Assembly (NCBI GenBank): GCA_039583875.1
Contig: CM077162.1
Coordinates: 56,881,675-56,945,674 of the forward strand
Source of the DNA: Platanthera guangdongensis
Taxonomy: Eukaryota > Streptophyta > Magnoliopsida > Asparagales > Orchidaceae
Reading direction: 5' to 3'
DNA length: 64,000 nt
A program made the translations under genes and the position numbers. Positions 10,390 to 20,383 of the stretch are shown here, piece by piece (positions within the stretch are counted from its first letter, which is position 1; every line of letters starts with the position of its first letter). Below the pieces are notes generated by a model. It had not been told where the DNA came from and did not search any database. It was given only the letters and a program-made list of their open reading frames with translations.

Positions 10390-11530
10390 TAATAACTTAA
10401 CTAATACCTGTGACGACGTCACTCTGCTTAATGTCCTCCTGTAGGCCAAGGTTGTAGACTCGGGGCTGCGCCTGGGAGGCAGAGGACTCCACCACTGCCT
10501 TTTCTTTCTTAGCATACAACGCTCCCGCCTTCTTCTCACCCTTTGGTGGGCCACTCCGGCAATGACGGGCGATATGCCCCACTTTTCCACATGTAAAGCA
10601 GGTACGAGTCTCTGGCCTTGAAGAGGCCCCCGACGTTGCACCCGATGTAACCGTTGAAGGAGCTTGTCCAACCGACTTGGACCTCTTACCCCATTTCTTT
10701 TTGTAATATGACTTCCCAGGTCGGGGCACTTTGAACTCTGGCTATGTCACATCCAAGGCCCTCTTCCCTTACACCCTCTTCATGTCCTTTTCCAGCGCGC
10801 ACGCAGTGTCCACCAACGCCTAGAATCCTTGGTTCACTGAAATTGAAAGCAGGAACTGCAACTCGTCCCGTAATCCTTCATAGAACCTATTCTTTTTCCG
10901 CTGCTCGTTGGCGAAGATTGAACCTGCATACCATCCCAACCTCGTGAACTCATGCAGGTAAGTTTCAACACTGCCTTCTCCTTGCATCAACCTTTAGAAC
11001 TCGATTTCCATGGCAATGTGCTGTGCCGCCGGGAGGTTCATTTCCAGGAAGAGTCGGGAGAATTCTTCAATCGACACTTGTGTTAATGGCCTCCCCGCTA
11101 AGTGGTGTAGTTCCATCTCATCCCACCATAAACGTGCCTCTCCTTCCAGTAAGAAGGTAGCTAAGATGACCTTCTGATCTTCCTCCATCCCGATCGCCAT
11201 CATTATCCGCTTGACGCACGTCAACCAGTCCTCTGCCTGCATTGGGGATCCCATGCCCGTAAACGTAGGCGGATTAAAGCTCACAAACTATTTTAACTGT
11301 CTCTCAGCTGCTCGAGGGGCCACAACCGCAATAGGTTCTAACCTCAATGTCGGCTGCGCCTGCCCTTACGCATGCCTAGTAGAATGTGCTTGAATCATCG
11401 CAAATAAGGCCTCAGCAACTAATCGAACAGTTTCCGCAGAAGGGGGAGGTGTAGGCACCTCAGCTGGTGTCGTACTCTCTTCAGAACACCGGGGCTCCGA
11501 CTGCCCAGCACCACTTTGAGTCACCTATAG
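10390..11530 (-). pseudogene. G gag (broken)
   Basis: Gag forms the particle shell. The capsid-like part includes NPPTFTGMGSPMQAEDWL, MEEDQKVILATFLLEGEA and RLWWDEM (10994-11284). The C-terminal part has one CCHC zinc knuckle, CFTCGKVGHIARHC (about 10555-10600). Stops divide the frame near 10990, 11290 and 11390. The upstream limit is approximate because no clean ATG is seen. Confidence 0.82.
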
Positions 11531-11744
11531 GTGAACAAGACACGCACATTAGCGACCTTACACTAGCAATAACCACAAAATAGGAATGCGCAGGTTCCTC
11601 AAACATATGTATTTGCATTTCTAAAGTGGACATTCAAGAGTTCAATAGCGTTAACGCGGTTCGCACAAACACGTGCTCGCCACCCCACAAAAGAATTCGA
11701 CCACGAATTCGAAAGGGAAAAACTGAGATAGCTGATACCAAAAA

Positions 11745-14147
11745 TATAACGACTCCATCCGTTCATATAGTATATACTAGAAGGTCCGACCGGGGCCCCA
11801 CAACATATACCACAAAATAGGCGACGAAGTCACAGAGTGATACCAGAGTTGTGCATCCTAACACAAAACATTCTAGCGGAAGCTTATAACACGACACTGA
11901 ACTCCAAACATGAATGTCCACCATATAAAGATCCACATTTATATATAACAGGAATGTTCGCCAAATACAATGTCACTTGGCCTTATGGCCTTATAAGTCA
12001 GTGGATTCCAAACATTGGCGTGCAGGCTTGCCACACATATACAAAACACAACATTTTAAGCTTAGACTTCAAGGGATAGCAGCAGCAACAACAACAGCAG
12101 CAGGGACTTCAGCCTTTATATGTCCCGCTTGGATCTCCAGCACCTGTACAAGGACATTCCACCCAATGGTGGCAAACAAGGCAACGGTCAGCATTCAGCT
12201 GACCAATTTTATAACAACTCTACCCCTTTCCGGGGGCAGTGGTAATCCTTCCCTGCAGGCACAACATTTCACAGGCAGATACATATATATATTCATACAT
12301 TATGCTCTCACGCACATAAATTACATCACAACGGTCAGCCACGTAACCCGACGATCCGTGCACTCAGGGCACATTCTTAGTGTACCGGCAAACCAGTTAC
12401 CCACCACCGTATCAGGGTCTCAACCCAACTGCAAAACAATTGAGCATTTACTCCATGGCGTGCAGCCAGAGATTTTAGTCTTAACGAACCGAGATTGTCC
12501 TGTAGCCCCCCCCCCCCCATGGTGTCGTGGCACGCAGGCCTAAGACTCTCGCTACGCGTTTCTGCCAAATGCTAATTCATCAAGACACCCATGGCACACA
12601 ACCATAACGTGGATATAGTTCAGCCTTTGCCTGTTGCTCAAATCGTTAGTTTTATAACCATACTAATGCGGGTCGGCATCCCCTTATCCGTTCAGCAAAT
12701 AGCCATTGTGTCCTCATAGGACAAGCTTCACAATCGCAGGTTAGCTAGGTGCCACACTCAACGGTAGCAACAAAACTCATTTTCCATCCATAGCTTTAAC
12801 CATTTGCGGGTATTTTCCTGGGCTTTCCTACCAGTACTTACTTCTACTACCCTTCACAGGCACAACCCAGCAATCAGCACAAGCATCAAGGGTATTTTCC
12901 TGACTTACCACGCCAGTACTTCCGGCTACTACCCTTCATATGTACCACCCATGAACATCAAGCATTATAAGGGTATTTCCTGGACTTCCCATCCAGTCTT
13001 CATGTTACTACCCTTCACAGGTACAACCCATTCAGCACAAGCATTATACAGGTATTTCCTGGACTACCATTCCAGTACTTCCTGCTACTGCCATTCACAT
13101 GTTTAACCCGTCGACTCCTAAACTACACGTTTCATCACGGAGTCTTCTCCAATGCATATATGCAACATCACCAATCTAGACCAACCTGTCTAGATGGGCT
13201 TCACACAACATGCCTATTCCATACTCCATTTCCGGATCTATATGCCAAATTAGTGGGGGATTCCATGAACCAACCTAAGGGAATCCTGTAACAAGCCACC
13301 CTCTGATGGGGGAATCGTATGCATATGCCAAAAAGGAAGCCTTCACATGGCTAGGAAGAAAGGTCGTTACCCTTGAAGATCGCTTCAGAGCCATGGATTC
13401 CTAGTTGGCTGGAAAGCACTGCTGCGGCTTTGCCTTCACAACGCTAGCCTTAGATTGTGAACAGGAACTCCCCAACTCCATCGGTGGCCGGTTCCTTCCC
13501 TCCTTCTCATTCTTCCCCTCTCCCTAGCTTTTATAAAGAGTATGGCCTAACTCAAATGAGAATTTACTTCTCATTTTTCGGCCTTAAGAAAACAGGGAGG
13601 GCTCTCAGCCATCAAATCTTAGCTTAGGAAATGGATGGCCATGATTTTGCCACAAAAGGATAAATCTTGCCTGACACGACCTGTGACACGCCCGTATCAC
13701 AGGTCGTGTACCTTAAGCGGCACACAACTGACTCAACCAAACCAGTACATGCCCATGTGACACGGCCGTGTCACGGGACGTATCACCTAATACGCCCTCA
13801 GACACGCCCGTGTCTGTGGCCGTGTACTTCAGGCTGCACAAAACCAACTTCAACCCGATCAGAGCACGGCCAGTGACACGCCCGTGTCACAGGACGTGTA
13901 CCCTAAGACACACCCATGTCATGCCTGTGTTTACCCGGTCTCTATGCCTTGGGCACATCCAGCAAAGGACACGGCCTATGACACACTTGTGTCACAGGCC
14001 ATGTGCCCATATACGGCAGCAGACACGCCCCAACTCAACTTTGTCGAACTGACTTCATCGACCCGAGTAGGACATGCCCTGGGACACGCCCATGTCTCAG
14101 GCCGTGTCACCCAACGTTTTCCCAATCCTGGGATTTGGGGTGTTATA
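11745..14147 (-). repeat. 5' LTR of element G (2403 bp)
   Basis: It pairs with 4450-6833. The left edge has decayed to TATAACGACTCC and the right edge to GGGGTGTTATA. Just left of it, AGCTGATACCA (about 11730-11740) is the minus-strand form of a TGGTATCAGCT primer site, close to the tRNA-iMet type. A run of about 13 C at 12508-12520 is shorter in the other LTR. Confidence 0.9.
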
Positions 14148-14720
14148 ACCTATACAGCCACTGATGTATCCTCCGTATTGGCTGAGACTATAGCTTTTTA
14201 TTATTATCAAATACCACTGCTCCTTTGTGGTAAAACAGGTCTTTTCCTGCAAAGAGAGGTTAGGAGTTCTGGACCCAGATTACCTTGGGTCCTATTTTTC
14301 TTTCACAATAATAATTTGAAATGAAAGAGCATTCAGGTTGATCCTTGTATCCAAGTGGATGATATTTCCTAGGAGAGATTATCCACTGGGTAAAAGGATT
14401 TATAAAATGTTGATTTTGATTATGATTTTGAAATAAGTTAAAATTTCTGCTCTGAAATTTTGTGTTCGACGAAAAATAATTTCGTCGATCTGAGTTCGAC
14501 GAATGGTATTGAGTTCGTCGAGCTCTATTCACAGAATTATAATAGTTGTTTTCTATGTTCCATTTTCATTGATCTCGGATAGACTAAGTGTATTTATTTC
14601 GTCAAGCAAAGATTCCTAAACAGTTAAAATCAAAATCTCTGTTCATAGTTCGTCGATCTGAGTTCGACGAATAGTGTTGATTTGGTCGAGCTTGGTTCGT
14701 CGAATTATTGTGAACAAAAC
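14148..14720 (-). repeat. F internal region with TTCGTCGA/TCGACGAA dyads
   Basis: This stretch between G and the gag remnant carries about eight copies of GTTCGTCGATCT, GAGTTCGACGAAT and GTTCGTCGAGCT. These resemble the array in F's own LTR, including a shared 15-mer at 14511-14525. It occupies the position of the pol-env spacer of B and C if pol was deleted, which is inference. Part translates as a Ser/Asn/Arg-rich peptide, which may be fortuitous. Confidence 0.65.
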
Positions 14721-15107
14721 TTTTCAGAAGATTTTTAGATTGATTTGATTTATTCTTTTGTAAATCTTCAGTAATTTTATCTATGTCATCTAACTTTTCT
14801 TTTTCTTTAATTAATTCTAAAGAAATTATCTGTTCAAGAGCATTCTTTAAATCTTCATTGAGTTTTATATTTTTAGAAGATACCTCATTTAATTTCTCTC
14901 TGAGAAATTTAATTTACTTCTCAGATTGAATTAAATCTTTACACAATAATTTAAAATCAGTTTTAAATTCTTCTAATGAAAATCAAGGGTAGAGATTACC
15001 TGATCTTCTTCTAATTCATTCTGATTCTTCATCAGAGTTGCTATAAGATCCATTTATTGCCATCAGGCAAAAGTATTTTGCTCTTGACTCTTCTTCATCT
15101 TCAGTTG
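14720..15107 (-). pseudogene. F gag C-terminal remnant
   Basis: Minus-strand translation from 15107 gives an acidic stretch, then YFCLMAINGSYSNSDEE, followed by a lysine/glutamate-rich probable coiled coil (LREKLNEVSSKNIKLNEDL). This resembles the coiled-coil part of SIRE gag in B and C (40366-40623 and around 48950-49200). Two or three stops interrupt it. It is the continuation of 18612-19020, split by K. Confidence 0.6.
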
Positions 15108-15355
15108 TGTTGAGAACAAAGGTCCAGCGGGATTGGGTGTGTGTGGGACCGCATATTTGGGCTTCCCCATCGCGTTCCAGGTCTGGGTGTTGACCCCGGT
15201 GGGCCCCCCGTGTGGCGGAATATCCCCGCCATCCCGTGGATGGATTAGTCCCACATTGCCTGCAGCGGGTGGTCCTTGGTGTTTATGTACCCCCGTCCCC
15301 CCTTACCATTACCTCGGGGTTTTGGGAAGATGTGTGGTGACGGGTGGTTTCCACA
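15108..15355 (+). repeat. K LTR1 (248 bp)
   Basis: It runs from TGTTGAGAAC to GGTTTCCACA and is followed immediately by TGGTATCAGAGC (15356-15367), the tRNA-iMet primer site. It is unrelated by eye to the LTR of D although the sequence after it is D-like. Confidence 0.93.
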
Positions 15356-15367
15356 TGGTATCAGAGC

Positions 15368-16090
15368 ACACGGTCTTTTCCTCCTGATTCTGTGCGCTCT
15401 CTGCTTCTAGCGGCTTGTTTTCCTCTATCCGCGACCTCTTTCGCGACTTGCCTTCTCTTCTGTTCGCCGCCCTGTTCGAGCGGCTTGTTTCTGTCCGCTG
15501 CCCTGTTCGCGCGGCTTGCTTCTTGTTCTCTTCTCCTGGTGCCTTTTCGCAGCGACCTGTTTCCTTGTCGCCGCGTTCCTTGCTCTTTCTTGCCTCTCCG
15601 AGTCTTTGCGGCTTGTGTCTACCCGCTGCGGACTTCTTCTCCCTGTCCGCTTCTGCTTTCCCCATATCCGCTTGCCCCTATACTCGCGGTTTGCTGCTGT
15701 GATCTGCCTGACCGTGCGGGTTGTTCCTTTCTCACCCGCATCTTGGTCGCGGTCACCTGCCCTTCTCCTCTCTTCTGTTCGCTCGGCCTTTTCAGTCCGC
15801 GCGACCTCTTCCCCGCTGTGCCTTTGACCTCTTGCTAGACGCTGCTGTTCGCGCTACTTGATTATTCCCCTCTACCCGTTCCTGCTTGCTAGTCGCGCCG
15901 GCCTCATCTTTTGCCGTGCGACCTGTTCTCCTCTGTTCGCCCGACTTTTTCAAGCCGTGCGACTTCTTTCTCTCTGCTTCTTGGTAGCGGCCTTCCTAGC
16001 CGCCCGACCTGTTGCTGTTCGCCCGGCTTGGTGCTCTTTTCTCTTCTTGCGGCTTGTTCTTATCGTCGCGGCCTGCTCCTCTCTTGCCTC
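15368..16090 (+). repeat. GC-rich leader with CGCGGCTTGTTTCT-type repeats (K)
   Basis: The stretch is built of degenerate units of GCGGCTTGTTTC alternating with CGCGACCTGTTC. The leader of D (minus strand, about 39030-38600) has the same composition and the same first bases after the primer site (CCTCCTGATT). Long open frames here are low-complexity artefacts. A full gag, present in D, is missing. Confidence 0.75.
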
Positions 16091-17551
16091 CATGGCTTTT
16101 CCCTCCACAGGCCTGTCCGCCTCCGTGGTCACCTCTTCTGGTAGTGCTCATGTTGTTACTCACGGCAGATGGCTCATCGATTCTGGTGCCACCAATCATA
16201 TGACAGGAAATCCTCAATATTTCTCTCTTCTTGACACACATGCTCGGTTGCCCCCGGTCATTGTTGCTGATGGATCTCCCTCCCCGGTCTATGGGACGGG
16301 CATGGTTCAAGTCACTCCCTCTCTCTGCCTGGCTGATACCTTCTATGTGCCCAAGTTTCCGTGCAACTTATTATCGGTTACTTCTTTATGCAAGCAACTA
16401 CGGTGTTCTGTCATATTCACCCCTAGCTCTTGTACTTTTCAGGATCCGGATTCCCAACGGACGATTGCTACCGGGACTGAGAGTGGTGGCCTCTACTTCC
16501 TCGACAACGTTTCTGCTTTCTCTGCCTTCTCCTCCTCCTCTACAGATCTTCTCCAATGGCATCTTCGCATTGGACATGCTCCTCCCCGAATTCTCCGCCA
16601 GCTCTTCCCGCACCTCCCTCCTCATCATCCTCCACTAAACTGTGATGCATGTCAACTTGGCAAACATCACCGCTCATCCTTCCCCCCCAACGCAAAGTCG
16701 AGGCTCTTCCCGTCCGTTCGACCTCGTTCACTCTGACATATGGGGACCCGCTCCTAACCTCACCATCGGTCGGGGTAGTTCCTATTTTGTCACCTTCATT
16801 GATGATTTCTCTCGCTGTACGTGGGTATATCTTCTCAAAGATTGCTCCGAGCTGTTCTCTGTTTGGACCTCCTTTTATTCTATGGTTAAGACTCAGTTTG
16901 ATACGTCTATTAAACTCCTTCGTTCTGACAATGCTAAGGAGTATCTTAGCCACGACTTCTCCTCCTTTTGTCTTCACCATGGTGTTATTCATCAAACAAG
17001 TTGTGTCTACACCTCCCAACAAAATGGGGTGGCGGAACGCAAAAACCGTCACCTCCTTGATGTTGCTCGCACTATGATGACTCACATGCATGTTCCTCGC
17101 TCCTATTGGGGATATGCTGTCCTCCTCTCCTGCTATCTCATCAATCGCCTTCCCTCCACAGTTCTCCACGGTGCTACCCCCTTCTCCATTCTTTATCCAG
17201 ACAAGGATCCCTTTCCTCTTCCTCTACACATCTTTGGGTGCACCGCTTTTGTGCACTCTCCCGCTGCCACCCGTGACAAACTCTCACCACGTGCCACCAA
17301 ATGTGTCTTTCTGGGCTACTCTCCCACTCAGAAAGGCTATTGCTGCTTTGACCCTGTTACCCGCAAGCAATTTGTCTCTGCGGATGTCACCTTCTTTGCC
17401 AATGCCTCTTACTTCTCTCCCGCTTCCTCTTCTGCCCCTCCTACTCCTACTTCTCATACCAACCCATCCCTTCCCTCTGCTCCCACTACTGTTCCGCCCG
17501 CTCCACCCACTCCACCGTCTTCCCCATCCTCCTCCTCTCCACCCTCTAATA
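16091..17551 (+). pseudogene. K captured copia protease-integrase, truncated before reverse transcriptase
   Basis: Translation shows the protease motif WLIDSGATNHMTGN (catalytic Asp near 16179), then a pre-integrase zinc region (LQWHLRIGHAPP, CDACQLGKHH). The integrase core has FVTFIDDFSRCTWVYLL, RSDNAKEYL and QQNGVAERKNRHLL. One frame change near 16690 separates protease from integrase. A proline/serine-rich tail ends abruptly where the inverted primer site and LTR2 begin. It aligns residue by residue with D (36037-37477), so both come from one copia family. Confidence 0.88.
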
Positions 17552-17774
17552 CCATGTGGAAACCACCCGTCACCACACATCTTCCCAAAACCCCGAGGTA
17601 ATGGTAAGGGGGGACGGGGGTACATAAACACCAAGGACCACCCGCTGCAGGCAATGTGGGACTAATCCATCCACGGGATGGCGGGGATATTCCGCCACAC
17701 GGGGGGCCCACCGGGGTCAACACCCAGACCTGGAACGCGATGGGGAAGCCCAAATATGCGGTCCCACACACACC
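17546..17774 (-). repeat. K LTR2, inverted, with inward-facing primer site
   Basis: CTAATACCA (17546-17554) is the minus-strand form of a primer site TGGTATTAG. The LTR follows in reverse from 17555 and lacks its first bases, running straight into LTR3 at 17775. LTR2 and LTR3 therefore form an inverted repeat with arms of about 220 bp and a loop of about 30 bp. Confidence 0.92.
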
Positions 17775-18022
17775 TGTTGAGAACAAAGGTCCAGCGGGAT
17801 TGGGTGTGTGTGGGACCGCATATTTGGGCTTCCCCATCGCGTTCCAGGTCTGGGTGTTGACCCCGGTGGGCCCCCCGTGTGGCGGAATATCCCCGCCATC
17901 CCGTGGATGGATTAGTCCCACATTGCCTGCAGTGGGTGGTCCTTGGTGTTTATGTACCCCCGTCCCCCCTTACCATTACCTCGGGGTTTTGGGAAGATGT
18001 GTGGTGACGGGTGGTTTCCACA
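17775..18022 (+). repeat. K LTR3 (248 bp)
   Basis: A full forward copy, nearly identical to LTR1. Confidence 0.93.
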
Positions 18023-18052
18023 TGGTATCAGAGCCAGCCCGCTGCGGGGGTG
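18023..18052 (+). other. 30-bp minimal internal region (primer site plus G-run)
   Basis: The whole sequence between LTR3 and the next LTR start is TGGTATCAGAGC, a short linker CAGCCCGC, then TGCGGGGGTG. This provides a tRNA-iMet primer site and a short purine run but nothing else. The identical 30 bp recurs at 18334-18363. Confidence 0.9.
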
Positions 18053-18085
18053 TGTTGAGAACAAAGGTCCAGCGGGATTGGGTGT
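18053..18085 (+). repeat. Partial LTR start (33 bp) in K
   Basis: This is the first 33 bases of the K LTR, directly followed by a full LTR starting again at 18086. It looks like a slippage or template-jump product. Confidence 0.9.
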
Positions 18086-18333
18086 TGTTGAGAACAAAGG
18101 TCCAGCGGGATTGGGTGTGTGTGGGACCGCATATTTGGGCTTCCCCATCGCGTTCCAGGTCTGGGTGTTGACCCCGGTGGGCCCCCCGTGTGGCGGAATA
18201 TCCCCGCCATCCCGTGGATGGATTAGTCCCACATTGCCTGCAGCGGGTGGTCCTTGGTGTTTATGTACCCCCGTCCCCCCTTACCATTACCTCGGGGTTT
18301 TGGGAAGATGTGTGGTGACGGGTGGTTTCCACA
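18086..18333 (+). repeat. K LTR4 (248 bp)
   Basis: A full forward copy, followed by the second 30-bp primer-site/G-run spacer (18334-18363). Confidence 0.93.
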
Positions 18334-18363
18334 TGGTATCAGAGCCAGCCCGCTGCGGGGGTG

Positions 18364-18611
18364 TGTTGAGAACAAAGATCCAGCGGGATTGGGTGTGTGT
18401 GGGACCGCATATTTGGGCTTCCCCATCGCGTTCCAGGTCTGGGTGTTGACCCCGGTCGGCCCCCCGTGTGGCGGAATATCCCCGCCATCCCGTGGATGGA
18501 TTAGTCCCACATTGCCTGCAGCGGGTGGTCCTTGGTGTTTATGTACCCCCGTCCCCCCTTACCATTACCTCGGGGTTTTGGGAAGATGTGTGGTGACGGG
18601 TGGTTTCCACA
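18364..18611 (+). repeat. K LTR5 (248 bp)
   Basis: The last full forward copy, ending TTTCCACA next to the AGTTG duplication. F gag resumes after it. Confidence 0.93.
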
Positions 18612-18616
18612 AGTTG

Positions 18617-19020
18617 TACAGGATGAAGCTTCAGAGTCACTCCATGTTTCAGCTTCAAAGTTTCTTACTTTAGCTGATCCAGCAACCATTGCTGTGAGGG
18701 AGTCCCACATATCTTTTGCTGATGAACATTCCACAATTTCCTGAAAAATGTCATCAGACATTGATTGTGCAAGTATGTTCATTGCTTGTGCAACAGTAAT
18801 TTTTAGCTTATTCTATGCATCTGTCCATTGAGATGATGGAACAACATTGATGCTTATTGTTTCCACTGATTGTTAAGGACCTGTCAAAATGGAATTGTAG
18901 ATGGCTTCATCAATAGAGTTCATAAAAAGGCTAATCCTTGCCTTCCATAGTACAAGCTTATCTAGATCGCACATAGGAGGTCTTGTGCTTGAAAACTCTT
19001 CATTTTGTGCCATGATAAAC
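18617..19020 (-). pseudogene. F gag N-terminal remnant
   Basis: The minus-strand frame starts MAQNEEFSS near 19013 and shows PPMCDLDKLVLWKARISLFMNS, the usual SIRE-type gag opening. After two stops it continues with MNILAQSMSDDIFQEIVECSSAKDMWDSLTAM, the UBN2-like gag core. It lies directly downstream of the primer site in F's orientation. K interrupts it at 18616. Confidence 0.8.
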
Positions 19021-19090
19021 TCTTAAGAACTATAAGATCTATCAGATCGTTTTGGTTCAGGTGTTAGCCTGTACAACCAAGAAAACAACC

Positions 19091-19103
19091 CTCTGATACC
19101 AAT
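19091..19103 (-). promoter_or_regulatory. Primer-binding site of F
   Basis: CTCTGATACCAAT read in reverse is ATTGGTATCAGAG, complementary to the 3' end of initiator Met tRNA. It adjoins the 5' LTR and fixes the orientation of F. Confidence 0.88.
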
Positions 19104-20383
19104 TAAAAGTGAGGATAGATCTTAACTTTACACTAGAAATATATATGTATATATTAGGAAAAGAAAATCACAGCACATAAAATAAATAAGGCAAAGCAAG
19201 TAACACAGAAGACACAAGGATTATAGTGGTTCCCTAATAACCTGGGTACATCCACTCTTCTACCACCCTGGTAGGAATCCAATACAGGTTTTTGATCAGG
19301 TGCCCTGCCATCATAAGATCTATTTCAAGGGAGATCTCCCAACCCTTTGAGCTTTTTATCAGGTGCCCAAAAACCAACACACAGGTTTTTGATCAGGTGC
19401 CCTGCCACTAAGAGTTTGCTTTTGAAGTGAGTAAAAACCATGTAGACAGGAAAGGGAAAAGAAATGATGTTGTCTTCTCTGTCTCATATCACTAAGAGAA
19501 GACTAGTGGATTTGATGATGTCAAAGCTTCCTCTGAGATGTTTAATGGTTTAGGAAATAAGGAAGATTTGCTTCAGGGTGTAGGCCTTCAAAGTGATGTT
19601 GCTCTTCAGAAGCTTCTAGGACTGATTTTGAGTAGTTGTCCCTTGGAAGCCTGAAGCAAAAGATGAAGAACTCTGGAGTTTGAGAGCTGTGTTATTCTTC
19701 ACTGATTTGTTGTTATTGTTTCTCTTTCTTCTCTCTTACTGCTTCATCTTCTTCTTCTTCTGTACTGCATAAATATCTCTATATATTGTCTGAATATAAT
19801 TCAAATATTTGAATTTACTTTGACTGCAATGGCTAAAACATTCCCGAGAATGGTAATTGCTTTGGGAATCAATTAGCATTAAATCCTGATTTAATCCATA
19901 ATTAATGCAGCCTCCAAATGACTATATTCATAAGAACATATAACATTAAATCTGATAGCTATAATAGCCTTTAATTAAGCCTTAATTAATTCAGCCAGGT
20001 GTAAATAATTCTGACTGCATACTGCAAAGAAATCGTCAAATTGAATTTTAAAGCTTTCTTAAAACTGGGCTCGGAGTTCGTTGATCTCAGCTCGGAGTTC
20101 GTTGAGCTCAGCTCGAAGTTCGTCGAGCTGAGCTAGAAGAATATGAACTGCATAATCGTTGAACTGAGTTTTACAGCTTTCTTTGAGCTGAGCTCAGAGT
20201 TCGTTGAACTGAGCTCGGAGAATTTCTTTGAGCTAAATTTCTGAACTTCAAATCTGAACTTCTCTGGAATTTTTCTGAAGGAGCAAACCTGAAAATAATC
20301 CTATGACCCATGACTATACATTTTCGGTCAATCTAATCATCCTATTAGTGATCCTTGCCCAAATATAAACTAGGGTTCCAACA
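19104..20383 (-). repeat. 5' LTR of element F (1280 bp)
   Basis: It pairs with 2947-4257. Its dyad array is at about 20065-20235. The minus-strand start is TGTTGGAACCCTAGTT at 20383. Confidence 0.88.

Larger units (their letters stand above)
4450..14147 (-). mobile_element. Element G: Tekay/Del-type gypsy retrotransposon, minus strand
   Basis: Two 2.4-kb LTRs with matching TGTAA...TTACA ends (in the better-kept left copy) bracket gag, protease, reverse transcriptase, RNase H, integrase and a C-terminal chromodomain-like region, in gypsy order on the minus strand. Flanks CCCTA and ACCTA look like a five-base target duplication with one change. All coding regions carry stops or frameshifts, and LTRs differ by several percent by eye, so the copy is old and inactive. 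Confidence 0.9.
15108..18611 (+). mobile_element. Element K: composite of five short LTRs and a captured copia internal region
   Basis: A unit flanked by perfect AGTTG duplications (15103-15107 and 18612-18616) sits in F gag, so it inserted as one piece or grew after insertion. The order is: LTR1 (+), primer site, leader and protease-integrase of the D copia family, primer site and LTR2 (-), LTR3 (+), 30-bp spacer, 33-bp LTR start, LTR4 (+), 30-bp spacer, LTR5 (+). The 248-bp LTRs are almost identical and start TGTTGAGAACAAAGG and end TTTCCACA. No reverse transcriptase is present. Confidence 0.9.
2947..20383 (-). mobile_element. Element F: gag-only SIRE-like copia, minus strand, twice invaded
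   Basis: Two related LTRs (2947-4257 and 19104-20383) are flanked by perfect GTTAA duplications (2942-2946 and 20384-20388). The empty site is visible in the J2 copy near 29411-29425. The primer site lies left of the right LTR and the polypurine tract lies right of the left LTR, so the element reads right to left. Its own internal sequence is only gag pieces (18612-19020 and about 14720-15107), a palindrome-rich stretch (14148-14720) and a short tail (4258-4449). No pol or env-like sequence is present, so it was probably non-autonomous or internally deleted. G and K are nested inside. Confidence 0.88.

Noticed and set aside
15344..15838. Cysteine- and leucine-rich protein of about 160 residues in the K leader
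   Set aside because: Several frames are open at once across GC-rich tandem repeats, and D has the same leader without a conserved reading frame.
17454..18449. Repeated proteins of 95-171 residues over the K LTRs on both strands
   Set aside because: They are translations of the repeated, partly inverted 248-bp LTR.
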